DNA of 64,000 nucleotides from positions 156,264-220,263 of the forward strand of contig NZ_RRCM01000002.1 of assembly GCF_003862485.1 (NCBI RefSeq), read 5' to 3'. This DNA comes from Lachnoanaerobaculum orale. Its GTDB lineage: Bacteria; Bacillota; Clostridia; Lachnospirales; Lachnospiraceae. Numbering within the stretch: the first letter of the stretch is position 1; each line of letters opens with the position of its first letter. The position numbers and the translations under genes were made by a program. The notes beneath the pieces were generated by a model, which saw only the letters and a list, made by a program, of their open reading frames with translations, did not search any database and was not told the origin of the DNA. Shown here one piece after another: positions 18,774 through 26,568 of the stretch.

Positions 18774-18819
18774 AAAGGGGATGTGAAAAAATTGATCAAG
18801 TTTTTTCGCATCCCCCTTT
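18774..18819. terminator. Bidirectional terminator between CitE-like and PELOTA genes
   Basis: AAAGGGGATGtGAAAAAA pairs with TTTTTTCgCATCCCC around the loop TTGATCAAG, with T runs on both sides. It ends both converging genes. Confidence 0.85.
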
Positions 18820-18826
18820 AAGTGCC

Positions 18827-19873
18827 CTATATGTCTTTCATCTTTTTTATAATGCCCATACATTTATAATTGTTTAATCTTGTATACTCTATTTCGCTGT
18901 CTTTTTCTTTTGCCAGTCTGACTATATGGCGAAGCTCTCTGTCATCTTTATATCTCTCATCTATAAGGACTTTCCACGGCACTCTTCTTAACAGCACTCT
19001 TGTAGTCTCTCCTATACCCGGCTTTATCAGGTTTATATCCTCTATACAAAATCTCTTTGCCTGATTTTGCGCCTCAGTTATTCCCTTTGTCTTCGGCATA
19101 TCCGTATTATCTTTATGAGTTCTGAAAAGTTTTTGTATCTCATCTATGAAATGATAACTTAAATCCTGATCTTTATATTCCTTATAATACAGTGCTCCGT
19201 GGAAATCATTTTCACCTATTATATCACTCCTTAAAAACGTCCTGCTGACCAGTCCGCACACCGTAGCATTGAGTGCAGAGCTTGGAATAAATATATCACT
19301 GTAAGTTCCCGTAAGTACGGTCTCACCTGCCGGGTCGCATACCACCGCAAGTTCAGGCGAAACGCCTTCATAGTTTTTGACCGCCTTCTTTAATTCCTTA
19401 AGTATTGCGCCCTTTCCAATCCACCCGTCTACAAAGAGTATATCCTTTGCAGGATGGTTCTTTAAAATATACTTCATAGCATTGTCGTCAATGCCTCTGT
19501 CTCTGATTATGGATACGGAATAATGCGGCAAATCCATATTATACTTCAGGTTTATATATCTTTTTAAAAGTATTCCTATAGGAGTACCCGCTCTTGCAAG
19601 TGATACAAGCACAATATTCTTTCCGCGGCTTTTCACTATCTTGTCTGCAAGTGAACCCAGCGCATCCGCCATAGCCTGCCCGAAGATTTGTAGCGAATCA
19701 AAGTATATGTCCATATATTCCTTACTTGGAATATATTCTATCGGAAGCATTTCGCTGTAATGCATTCCCGACTGTATAAGTTTTTCTCTCTCCCTGCTTG
19801 GCAGAGGTTCCACCATTCCGGTAACATCTTTTAAAAGGAATATTACATCCTCTTTTTTATAACTGCTGTTCAT
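18827..19873 (-). CDS. Phosphoribosyltransferase with C-terminal PELOTA domain (StiP-like)
   Basis: A 348-residue protein of the Ter biosynthetic module. Residues about 30-240 form the atypical PRTase domain (family once labelled cysteine protease StiP); the PRPP-binding loop equivalent is ILFVDGWIGKGAI at 145-157, and LVSLARAGTPIG at 89-100 is characteristic. Residues about 280-348 are a PELOTA-type RNA-binding-like domain (LRRVPWKVLIDERYKDDREL). It probably transfers ribose phosphate in making a nucleoside-like product, as proposed for this module; nothing is proven. I start at 19873, preceded by AGGTGGGATA; the start overlaps the previous gene by 17 bases, indicating coupling. Confidence 0.85.
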   Translation of the reverse strand: MNSSYKKEDVIFLLKDVTGMVEPLPSREREKLIQSGMHYSEMLPIEYIPSKEYMDIYFDSLQIFGQAMADALGSLADKIVKSRGKNIVLVSLARAGTPIGILLKRYINLKYNMDLPHYSVSIIRDRGIDDNAMKYILKNHPAKDILFVDGWIGKGAILKELKKAVKNYEGVSPELAVVCDPAGETVLTGTYSDIFIPSSALNATVCGLVSRTFLRSDIIGENDFHGALYYKEYKDQDLSYHFIDEIQKLFRTHKDNTDMPKTKGITEAQNQAKRFCIEDINLIKPGIGETTRVLLRRVPWKVLIDERYKDDRELRHIVRLAKEKDSEIEYTRLNNYKCMGIIKKMKDI

Positions 19874-20975
19874 TATCCCACCTGATAAAATATATATCTT
19901 TATTGCCGGCAAGTTTTATTGCCTTTAATATATCGTTTTCACCGTTCTTATCTTTGCCGTCACTGACTAAAAAGAATATATCACTCTTTTTAAGATCATA
20001 GATATATGTCTGTCTGTTTTTGTCATAGATACTCTCCACCTCATATCTTGTATGCAGAGGATAATCCTTTGTCTTTGAAACTTCAATAGGACTTCTGGTG
20101 GAAGAATGTACATAGACCTTACTTGACTTATCCGCATTCTCATATATGTACTGTGCCAACTTAAGCGGCACATAGATAAACTCTTCAGTTCCAAGTACCG
20201 TAATGGTATTTTTACCCTTTATCAAAGTCTTTATATCTATATTTTTTTCCAGGTACTCTTCCAATCTTATTATTTCATTATCAAGATCTTTTATATTTAA
20301 CAGTCTTCTTGTTCTTATATCTGTTTTAAAATCTATATATTTTATATTGTTTTCTTTCGGAGCATTTTCTATTCTATATACATCTCCGTCTGTGACGGTA
20401 TCAAGCACATCGGCTTCAAAGTTTTCTTTATTTATATCTCGTATATAGATAATCTCCACATTTCTTTCTTTAAAAAACTTTTTTCGATCTTTTGAGAGTG
20501 TATTTGTAAGCGGTGCTATCGCATATTTTTTGTTTCCATTAAATATGCTCTCTATTTCCTCTATACAATGCCATATAGTATTGCCTGTAGTTATCTCATC
20601 TTCTACAAATACGATTCTCTCAACCTTTTCATAGATTTCTTTCATATCGGCAAGTACAATTCTTTGTTCCGTGGCGTGGCTGTGTGCCTCCGTAAAATAT
20701 ATGTACTCATTTTCTTCACATATGTTTTCTCTGGTTGTCTGCATAAAATAGGCTCCGGCACTGCTTGCCAGAGTTGCTCCTATCGCTATCGCCGTTTCCG
20801 CAAAACCTATAACAAGTGCATTCTTTAATACATTTTTTGAAAGTTTTGCAAGTGTATCATACTCATTTTCAACGTCTTCAACCAATGCAGGCTTGTGTTT
20901 GCCCTGATCGGCATTGATTATCAAATACCCTCTTTTATTATTGTTGAGGCGTTTTGCAAGGCTTATCTTATTCAT
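19857..20975 (-). CDS. Phosphoribosyltransferase with TRSP domain
   Basis: Second PRTase of the Ter module, 372 residues. The PRPP loop is textbook: RIVFVEDEITTGNTIWHC at 120-137, with the acidic pair and TTGNT. The flexible hood includes GFAETAIAIGATLA at 58-71, and EAHSHATEQRIV at 96-107 is another family mark. Residues about 250-372 correspond to the TRSP domain (STRSPIEVSK around 318, matching the motif that gives the name). CAGGTGGGATAA stands before the start, the same ribosome site as on the next gene, suggesting balanced expression. No ATP-grasp gene, the usual partner, is seen nearby. Confidence 0.87.
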   Translation of the reverse strand: MNKISLAKRLNNNKRGYLIINADQGKHKPALVEDVENEYDTLAKLSKNVLKNALVIGFAETAIAIGATLASSAGAYFMQTTRENICEENEYIYFTEAHSHATEQRIVLADMKEIYEKVERIVFVEDEITTGNTIWHCIEEIESIFNGNKKYAIAPLTNTLSKDRKKFFKERNVEIIYIRDINKENFEADVLDTVTDGDVYRIENAPKENNIKYIDFKTDIRTRRLLNIKDLDNEIIRLEEYLEKNIDIKTLIKGKNTITVLGTEEFIYVPLKLAQYIYENADKSSKVYVHSSTRSPIEVSKTKDYPLHTRYEVESIYDKNRQTYIYDLKKSDIFFLVSDGKDKNGENDILKAIKLAGNKDIYFIRWDNEQQL

Positions 20976-21009
20976 TTATCCCACCTGTATAAATATTTAT
21001 TAACATAAA

Positions 21010-21037
21010 TATAGGGGTGACTTTCGCCACCCCTATA
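21010..21037 (-). terminator. Hairpin between GNAT and PRTase genes
   Basis: TATAGGGGTGgC-GAAA-GtCACCCCTATA is a strong stem with a tetraloop, but the U run behind it is poor (TTTATG). It may be a weak terminator or a processing site inside the operon. Confidence 0.55.
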
Positions 21038-21043
21038 TTAAAT

Positions 21044-21826
21044 TCAAATCTCATCATCCGAATTATAAATCTGGAATACCTGGTACTCCTTTATAAATTC
21101 AAATCCGACTCTTGAAGCAAGCTCCACAGAATGTTGATTTCTCACATCCACATATGGATTTATCTTATTGTCTTCAAGATTAAATGAAACATTGGATGCC
21201 GCTGTAAGAGCAAGGTTTCTTCTCCTGTATTCAGGATTGGTAGCAAATACAAGTTCCATAAAATCATTACTGTATACCCTACCCATGCATCCGCTTACAG
21301 CTTTATTGTCTTTGTATACCATATATCCGAGTGCATCCTTCTTAAAGTCCTCACTGTTGTCAAAGCAGGCAGAGAAGTCTTCGCTCCACATATCGTTTGA
21401 GAGAGCTTCGTATTCATCAGGCTTAACTTTATCTATATTAAGTCCTTCTTCCAATGCACCGTTTAACTCTACCAGCAGTTCTCTGTTTTTTATACCTTTA
21501 AATTGTAACAGATATCTTGAAAAGTTTCTGTATCTGCAATCTATATTCTCTACAAGCCAGTCTATCCAAGACTCTGAAGTAGGGATAATATATGATCCTT
21601 CTCCATGTCTTGCTATAGTTCCCCACAAAGATACAGCTCTGTCCTTTTTTGGAGTAACTCCCAATATATACATATAGTGGTATATTTTTATAACACAGTA
21701 TGAAGCTGCACCTGTAGCAGGTACCCAGACTCTTCCACATTTTCCGGCAAGTGCCTGTCTAACTAAGATGTCGTCTGTCGCCAACTCCGCCAGACCTTCC
21801 CTTTCCTTCAAACCAAGTTCAACCAT
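21044..21826 (-). CDS. GNAT-family acetyltransferase at the edge of the Ter island
   Basis: A 260-residue protein with a C-terminal GNAT fold. The acetyl-CoA region reads FATNPEYRRRNLALTAAS near 190-210, followed by the N-x-x-S-V-E-L-A-S-R-V-G-F end (NQHSVELASRVGFEF near 235-249). The N-terminal half (GLAELATDDILVRQALAGKC) is typical of longer GNAT_acetyltran proteins. GAGGAAGGG precedes the ATG. It lies upstream of the two PRTase genes on the same strand, but a hairpin separates them, so membership in the module is uncertain. The acceptor is unknown. Confidence 0.8.
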   Translation of the reverse strand: MVELGLKEREGLAELATDDILVRQALAGKCGRVWVPATGAASYCVIKIYHYMYILGVTPKKDRAVSLWGTIARHGEGSYIIPTSESWIDWLVENIDCRYRNFSRYLLQFKGIKNRELLVELNGALEEGLNIDKVKPDEYEALSNDMWSEDFSACFDNSEDFKKDALGYMVYKDNKAVSGCMGRVYSNDFMELVFATNPEYRRRNLALTAASNVSFNLEDNKINPYVDVRNQHSVELASRVGFEFIKEYQVFQIYNSDDEI

Positions 21827-21908
21827 AATACCCTTCCTCGTCTAATCTTTTTATTTTCTTTATAAACATAGTTTAACACAAAGAATGGGTTTATACTACA
21901 ATAAAAAA

Positions 21909-22097
21909 CTATGCTCTTTGTTTAAATTCTTCCTTATGAATCTTTGACACTCTCACAAATCTATTCAACTCTTCATCTGAAAGTTCAGGACTGTCTTCAT
22001 CATATAAAATAGGACATTTCTTTGCATCCTCTACTTCTTTCATCTGTTCTGCTGTCAGTTTTGTTTCTTCATTAAGTACATATGTTTTAATAGCCAT
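21909..22097 (-). CDS. BrnA-like antitoxin partner of BrnT
   Basis: A 62-residue acidic protein starting at the ATG at 22097, preceded by AAAGG. Sequence marks are the segment ILYDEDSPELSDEELNRF, close to the D-x-P-E-L-[ST]-D-E-E-L motif of small antitoxins that accompany BrnT-like toxins. The start lies 11 bases inside the toxin gene, an overlap typical of toxin-antitoxin operons. It is inferred to neutralise the toxin and repress the operon, although no ribbon-helix-helix fold is obvious at this length. Confidence 0.7.
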   Translation of the reverse strand: MAIKTYVLNEETKLTAEQMKEVEDAKKCPILYDEDSPELSDEELNRFVRVSKIHKEEFKQRA

Positions 22098-22356
22098 CTT
22101 TATACCTTTTCCTTTCTCGCTCATTTGCGATTCTGGCTGATATTAAGCGAATCTTAGGGTCTCTATATGTATAAACTACCAACAATACATCTCCTGCAAA
22201 GCCGATCGTTATATATCTGTCTTCCATTTCACTATGCTCTTCATCAAAGTACTCTATTCGTTCCTCATCCATAAATACCATTGCAGCTGTTTCAAAGGAA
22301 ATTCCATGCTTAACTTTATTGATTTTTGCTTTTTCTTCATCCCACTCAAATAGCAT
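22087..22356 (-). CDS. brnT: BrnT-family toxin
   Basis: An 89-residue protein of the BrnT family, RelE-like ribonuclease toxins that stop translation. Visible marks: the N-terminal FEWDEEKAKINKVKHGISFETA (the W-D-x-x-K-A-x-x-N-x-x-K-H-x-I-x-F-x-x-A signature), central DRYITIGFAGDVLLVVY, and the end IRLISARIANERERKRY. I use the ATG at 22356, which has GGAGGGG just upstream; a GTG 12 bases earlier would lie inside that ribosome site. Toxin precedes antitoxin, the normal order for brnTA. Confidence 0.88.
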   Translation of the reverse strand: MLFEWDEEKAKINKVKHGISFETAAMVFMDEERIEYFDEEHSEMEDRYITIGFAGDVLLVVYTYRDPKIRLISARIANERERKRYKDGY

Positions 22357-22422
22357 ATCCCCCTCCACAATAATGTATTTCTGATTTAATTATAATTTTT
22401 TATTTCTTAATTTTCAATATAT

Positions 22423-22446
22423 AAAAAATCCCCCTCATACGAGGGG
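22423..22446 (-). terminator. Terminator of the NlpC/P60 gene
   Basis: CCCCTCgtatGAGGGG on the minus strand followed by GATTTTTTAT. Confidence 0.85.
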
Positions 22447-22453
22447 TGAAATA

Positions 22454-23227
22454 TTAACCTATAACATTTGCCATACGAATAATAGGTCTGTAATTATAAT
22501 TTGAAATCTTGATTCCTGTTCTTGCAGATGAAGCGTGTACTATCTTTCCGTCGCCTATATACATAGCAACATGGCTTACAGATCTGCCTGAACCGTAGAA
22601 AATAAGATCTCCGGGCTGTAGCTGGTCTGCACTTGCTACTGTAGTACCTCTTGTAGACTGCTCTGAAGATGTTCTCGGAAGACCTACACCTGCCGCATTT
22701 GCCAAGATATACTTTACAAAACCTGAGCAATCAGCTCCGATATAAGGATTTGTACCGCCATATATATATCTTCCGCCTACAAAACTCTTAGCAAAATTGG
22801 CAATCTCTTCTCTCTTGTTTGCAGACTTTGTCTCCATTATCTTCTGTGTAGCTGAAGCTGCCGCAGCCTCCACAGATTCAAGCTCCTCTATAGAAGCGTC
22901 GCCCGTCTTTATTGACATATATCCTTCAACATCGTTATAAGAAACCCTTGCATAACCGCTTCCCATATCTTCAAGTATCTGGAATACATCTCCCTTGCTT
23001 GCCTTACCGATTGTCTCGTTTGATGTCATGCTCTTGTAGATATCAAGTGAGCTTGCTTCAACTGTTGCTATATATGTACCGCTCTTAAGTGCAGGACCGC
23101 TCATAATGCTCTGTCCGTACTGATAAGTAATCTTTCTTACTGTTGTTGCAAAAGATGTAACAGGTGAAAGAGTGGTTATAGTCATTGCTGAAAGTATTCC
23201 GATTAAAAGTTTTCTTGTGTTATTCAT
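22454..23227 (-). CDS. Secreted SH3-NlpC/P60 peptidoglycan endopeptidase
   Basis: A 257-residue exported cell-wall hydrolase. Residues 1-28 form a signal peptide (LLIGILSAMTITTLSPVTSFA). Residues about 50-107 form a bacterial SH3 domain (ASSLDIYKSMTSNETIGKAS). The NlpC/P60 domain covers about 138-257 with catalytic C167 (IGADCSGFV), H219 (SVSHVAMYIGD) and third polar residue H231 (KIVHASS). It should cut peptide stems, probably between D-gamma-Glu and the diamino acid. AAGGAG precedes the ATG, and a near-consensus promoter lies about 95 bases upstream of it. The transcript has its own terminator. Confidence 0.94.
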   Translation of the reverse strand: MNNTRKLLIGILSAMTITTLSPVTSFATTVRKITYQYGQSIMSGPALKSGTYIATVEASSLDIYKSMTSNETIGKASKGDVFQILEDMGSGYARVSYNDVEGYMSIKTGDASIEELESVEAAAASATQKIMETKSANKREEIANFAKSFVGGRYIYGGTNPYIGADCSGFVKYILANAAGVGLPRTSSEQSTRGTTVASADQLQPGDLIFYGSGRSVSHVAMYIGDGKIVHASSARTGIKISNYNYRPIIRMANVIG

Positions 23228-23329
23228 TTTAGGCTCCTTATTCCTTTTATGGTAAACCGACTTAAGCCGGTATTAAAATCTCTAATAATTACAAACGTTT
23301 ATGTTTGTTAAGTAATTGTTACAAAACAT

Positions 23330-23358
23330 AGTATAAGCTTACAACATCCATATGTCAA
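23330..23358 (-). promoter_or_regulatory. Promoter of the NlpC/P60 gene
   Basis: TTGACA (23353-23358), a 17-base spacer and TATACT (23330-23335). The leader of about 95 bases holds two small inverted repeats (ACAAACgtttatGTTTGT and ACCGgCTTAAGtCGGT). I looked for a cyclic di-AMP riboswitch, common before such genes, and did not see its conserved core. Confidence 0.8.
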
Positions 23359-23405
23359 GCTTTTTATATATAATTTGAATTATTTTTTCCATATATGTTT
23401 TTCAT

Positions 23406-23562
23406 AGAAAAAAAGGGTATAAATACCATCAATCGACGATATTTACGCCCTTCATTGTTAAACTCATACAAATTTTATTTCAAAAAGACCAACCTGATGT
23501 CTATATATATCAATCAAACTTGTAAATAAATATATATTGTACTGAAATAAAATCACAATATT
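23406..23562 (-). ncRNA. Candidate small RNA in the 441-base gap between the DUF1700 and NlpC/P60 genes
   Basis: In this gap I see no open frame worth calling. On the minus strand there is a possible promoter, TTGTGA-16-TATATA at about 23535-23562, and about 100 bases later a strong terminator: AAGGGCGTAAATA pairs with TATTTATACCCTT and runs into seven T (23406-23452). The terminator may instead belong to the DUF1700 gene, with a 3' untranslated region of over 200 bases. A separate hairpin, CTGTAAA-GGTAT with ATACC-TTTACAG, lies at about 23577-23609. Confidence 0.35.
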
Positions 23563-23668
23563 TTTGTCTTTTATCCACTGTAAAGGTATTACGGATACCT
23601 CTTTACAGCCTAAAATTTCGGCCTTGAAATCTCTAAATTGTTAAATCTTGTAACACTTTTGTAATAAC

Positions 23669-24196
23669 TTAGTACCTGTTTTTATTATCTATAATTCCTT
23701 TTATAAGTCCTATCACTATAAGCACCGCTATTATCGGCAATAGTACAGGTGCCAAAAATGAAAATACCGCCACTATAGCGACCACTACAAGTATAAGCAC
23801 CGCCAATACAATAATTAAAGGAAGTATCAAACTCTTGCCGGTCATATTATAGATTTTGAAAGCACCGTTTTCTTCGCGGCGCTCCTCATAATCTTTATCA
23901 AAGCCTTTATTGTTAAACTCATAATCCTGATTTTCTTTGTAGTTATCTGTACTTTCCTCAATCACTTCATCCTCAAGCCCTACAAAGACATCACTGTAAC
24001 CTTCAGCCACTTTTATTGAATTGGCGATAAGCCTCGGATCGCCAAGTTCATTCATGACGTCATCCATGCTTCTTCCCTTTGCAATCTCTCCGTCAATATA
24101 TGAGGAATAGTAGTCTAAATTATATTCTATAAGAGACTGTGAACCTGTAGAAAACAAGGCTCTTTTCAGCCCTTCAAGGAACTCTTCCTTTGTCAT
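23669..24196 (-). CDS. DUF1700 (HAAS domain) membrane protein
   Basis: A 175-residue protein. The first 60 residues are the helical HAAS-type domain of DUF1700 (TKEEFLEGLKRAL ... YYSSYIDGEIAKG ... ELGDPRLIANSI). Residues about 123-170 form two closely spaced hydrophobic helices. Residues 70-115 are acidic and probably cytoplasmic. Family members are often linked to PadR-type regulators and envelope stress, but no PadR gene is seen here. AGGAGG precedes the ATG, and the gene follows the metallopeptidase gene by eight bases. Confidence 0.85.
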   Translation of the reverse strand: MTKEEFLEGLKRALFSTGSQSLIEYNLDYYSSYIDGEIAKGRSMDDVMNELGDPRLIANSIKVAEGYSDVFVGLEDEVIEESTDNYKENQDYEFNNKGFDKDYEERREENGAFKIYNMTGKSLILPLIIVLAVLILVVVAIVAVFSFLAPVLLPIIAVLIVIGLIKGIIDNKNRY

Positions 24197-24204
24197 TTAT
24201 CCTC

Positions 24205-24579
24205 CTAAATATATCTTTTAAGTTCTTCTCTTCTTTGCTTATAGTCAGGTATCTGTTTTTCCACTTCATCCCAAAAAGCTTTGGAATGGTTCATCTGTTT
24301 TAAATGTGCAAGTTCATGCACACATACATAATCTATCAATCTCTCAGGCAGAAAAAACAGTTTAAAATTGAAATTCAAATTCTTCTTTGAAGAACAGCTT
24401 CCCCATATAGTCTTTACATTCTTTATCCTGACCATATTAAAGTGAACATCCATCCGCTTTGCAAAATCATTAAGCTTCTTTTTAAATATCTTGCCTCCTA
24501 AAGAATGTAAAAAGAATTCTACCATACTTTCATACTTGTCAACAGGCAAAATAATATGAAAATTTTCATCATATTTCAT
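24205..24579 (-). CDS. Short YgjP/DUF45-type metallopeptidase
   Basis: A 124-residue protein holding the metal-binding core of the YgjP-like M48-related family: HELAH at 88-92 and the third ligand in MNHSKAFW (H97), preceded by the conserved KTIWGSCSSKKNLNFNFKL. Typical members are about 220-240 residues and begin with a beta-rich part that is missing here. The product may still be functional, as the catalytic core is intact. It overlaps the end of the DUF1015 gene by 11 bases. The start has no clear ribosome site, so it is likely translated by coupling. Confidence 0.75.
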   Translation of the reverse strand: MKYDENFHIILPVDKYESMVEFFLHSLGGKIFKKKLNDFAKRMDVHFNMVRIKNVKTIWGSCSSKKNLNFNFKLFFLPERLIDYVCVHELAHLKQMNHSKAFWDEVEKQIPDYKQRREELKRYI

Positions 24580-25795
24580 GAATAAAAATTCCGCTTCTTA
24601 GCTTAGGCTCAAACCATGTGGACTTAGGAGGCATCAGCTTGTTTTCATCAGCCACGGCAAAAAGCTCCGTCATAGAAGTCGGATGCATCAAAAATGCAAC
24701 TTTTCCTCTTCCGCACTTAAGCTCACTCTCTAAAAACTCCACGCCTCTTATACCGCCTGCAAACTTTATTCTGTTATCCGTTCTCGGATCCTTTATACCA
24801 AATATCGGTTCAAGCACAAAATCCTGCAATATGGATACATCCAGACTCTTTATAGTATCGTCTGCTATAATCTCTTTCTTAGCCTTAAGGATATAGAACT
24901 TATCTTCAAGCAGCATACCGAACTCATGTCTGTTTGCAATTTCTTTTTGCACAGGGCATTCTTTTATATCAAAATTTTTTGATATACTTTCAAGTATCTC
25001 TTCCTCACTCTTTAAGTTTAAATCCAAGACTATTCTGTTGTACGGAAGGATATGCAGCTGTCTCTCATCAAATATAACAGATAAAAAGTAGTTGTACTCG
25101 GCATCCTTATCATTATATTTTTGTCTTCTCTTTAATGCCACTTTCACGGCGGAAGCCGCTCTGTGATGTCCGTCCGCAATATAGAGTGCAGATATATTTT
25201 CAAAGCATTTTGCTATCTGTGTATTGTACTCTTTTTCAACTTTCCACACTCTATGCCTTACATTATCCTCACATACAAAGTCATAAAGTGGCATATTTTT
25301 AGTATTTTGTGAGATTATCTTTTGTAAAGCGTCGTTTGCTTTGTATGCAAGGAATATAGGTCCTGTCTGTGCGTCCAGTGTATCCACATGATTTATCCTG
25401 TCAATTTCTTTTTCTTCTCTGGTGTTCTCATGCTTTTTTATAATGTTGTTCAAATAGTCGTCTACGCTTGCAAGTCCGACTATACCTGTCTGACTTCTGC
25501 CGTTCATTGTAAGCTCATACAAATAATAGCTGTCACAGACGTCCTCTTCATATATGCCCTTGTCCTTAAACTCATTGTACAAATCTCTTGCGTGCTTATA
25601 AGCCTCTTTTGAGTACATATCAAAATCATCGTCAAACGCCGTCTCCGGTCTGTCAATATTTAAAAAGGCATACGGTTTATTTGCCACAGCCGCCTTTGCT
25701 TCTTTTCTGTCATATACATCATATGGCAATGACGCCACCTGCTCTGCCATATCCTCTACGGGTCTTACACATTTGAAAGATTTTACTATAGCCAT
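24569..25795 (-). CDS. DUF1015 family protein
   Basis: A 408-residue member of DUF1015, cytoplasmic proteins of unknown function that are often encoded next to serC and serA in Clostridia, as they nearly are here. Family marks are SLPYDVYDRKEA near 23-34, AFLNIDRPE, the central LYIADGHHRAASAVKVAL near 212-229, and PPKSTWFEPKLRSG at the end. The ADGHH cluster suggests a metal or phosphate site, but no reaction is established. GGGAGAG precedes the ATG. The + strand gene at 25994 separates it from the serA operon, so it has its own promoter region. Confidence 0.88.
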   Translation of the reverse strand: MAIVKSFKCVRPVEDMAEQVASLPYDVYDRKEAKAAVANKPYAFLNIDRPETAFDDDFDMYSKEAYKHARDLYNEFKDKGIYEEDVCDSYYLYELTMNGRSQTGIVGLASVDDYLNNIIKKHENTREEKEIDRINHVDTLDAQTGPIFLAYKANDALQKIISQNTKNMPLYDFVCEDNVRHRVWKVEKEYNTQIAKCFENISALYIADGHHRAASAVKVALKRRQKYNDKDAEYNYFLSVIFDERQLHILPYNRIVLDLNLKSEEEILESISKNFDIKECPVQKEIANRHEFGMLLEDKFYILKAKKEIIADDTIKSLDVSILQDFVLEPIFGIKDPRTDNRIKFAGGIRGVEFLESELKCGRGKVAFLMHPTSMTELFAVADENKLMPPKSTWFEPKLRSGIFIHEI

Positions 25796-25920
25796 CCGTC
25801 TCTCCCTAAGTTTTTATTAAATCTCTTCAGAGTATTCTATCAAATGTAGTAACAACAAGCAATATTATATAATGAAGGACTTAAGTAAAGTCATATATTC
25901 CTGTGTGCTGTTATAAAATT

Positions 25921-25949
25921 TTGACAGTAGAAAAAAACACTTGTAAATA
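25921..25949 (+). promoter_or_regulatory. Promoter of the EXLDI-like gene
   Basis: A perfect TTGACA at 25921-25926, a 17-base spacer and TAAATA at 25944-25949; TATAAT lies a few bases further on. Confidence 0.6.
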
Positions 25950-25993
25950 GTATAATATCGTAAGTAGTGTCGGCAAAATAAAGAGGTGGAACT

Positions 25994-26362
25994 ATGGAGT
26001 ATACTGAGATAAAACTAAACGTTTCAAATGACAACATCAAAGAATATAAGCTGTTTGAAGGAATAAAGATATATTCAGATATCTTTATATCTGAAGACAA
26101 AAAATCGCTTATAAATAAAAGGGTTTATATTACTAAAAAGAAAAATTATGTCTACTATGAAAGAACGGATGTGAATTGGAATTATTGGAATGATAAAAAT
26201 AAGTATGATTTCAGTTTTGATACGAACAGTATCAAACATAATATTATATTTGAAGTATCAAAAGACTTGACTTCATTTTCACATTATCTGGGAGAAAGAG
26301 TTGTTGAAAAGATTATGTTAAAAGAAGCAACCGGAGAGATTGTGGAAAAATTGGATATATAA
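25994..26362 (+). CDS. Small protein ending in EKLDI, possibly EXLDI family
   Basis: A 122-residue hydrophilic protein with no membrane segment. The C-terminus TGEIVEKLDI fits the E-x-L-D-I ending that names the EXLDI family, and the central RVYITKKKNYVYYERTDVNW resembles what I recall of that family, but this is memory, not a search. Function is unknown. AGAGGTGG precedes the ATG, and the gene has its own promoter and terminator. It is an isolated + strand gene between two minus-strand units, with lower GC than its neighbours, which may indicate recent arrival. Confidence 0.7.
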   Translation: MEYTEIKLNVSNDNIKEYKLFEGIKIYSDIFISEDKKSLINKRVYITKKKNYVYYERTDVNWNYWNDKNKYDFSFDTNSIKHNIIFEVSKDLTSFSHYLGERVVEKIMLKEATGEIVEKLDI

Positions 26363-26401
26363 ATATATTCTCAGTTTCAGATTTTAATATTTCTTGTACA
26401 C

Positions 26402-26441
26402 AAAGGGGATAAGTTCTTCTTATAAAGAGCTTATCCCCTTT
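26402..26441 (+). terminator. Terminator of the EXLDI-like gene
   Basis: AAAGGGGATAAG pairs with CTTATCCCCTTT; A and T runs flank both sides weakly, so it might also end the minus-strand serA transcript. Confidence 0.75.
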
Positions 26442-26454
26442 AATGGCATATTGA

Positions 26455-26565
26455 TTACTCTATGATTTCTTCTATTTCACCTATCAAAATAAAATGCGGC
26501 TCCCAGCCTCCATGACCGTCAGTATAGATATCAGGATAAAGTTCATAGTAGTCTTTTATTTCCTG
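26455..26565 (-). pseudogene. Possible C-terminal gene remnant behind serA
   Basis: A minus-strand stretch of about 36 codons open between two stops, reading DYYELYPDIYTDGHGGWEP and then HFILIGEIEEIIE before TAA at 26455. The composition is strongly protein-like, but there is no start codon or ribosome site, and the frame is closed just next to the serA stop. I read it as the tail of a lost gene. Family not recognised. Confidence 0.35.
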
Positions 26566-26568
26566 TAA

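Noticed and set aside
23228-23325. Possible cyclic di-AMP riboswitch before the NlpC/P60 gene
   Set aside because: Such genes often have one, but the leader is too short and lacks the conserved core; only two small inverted repeats are present.
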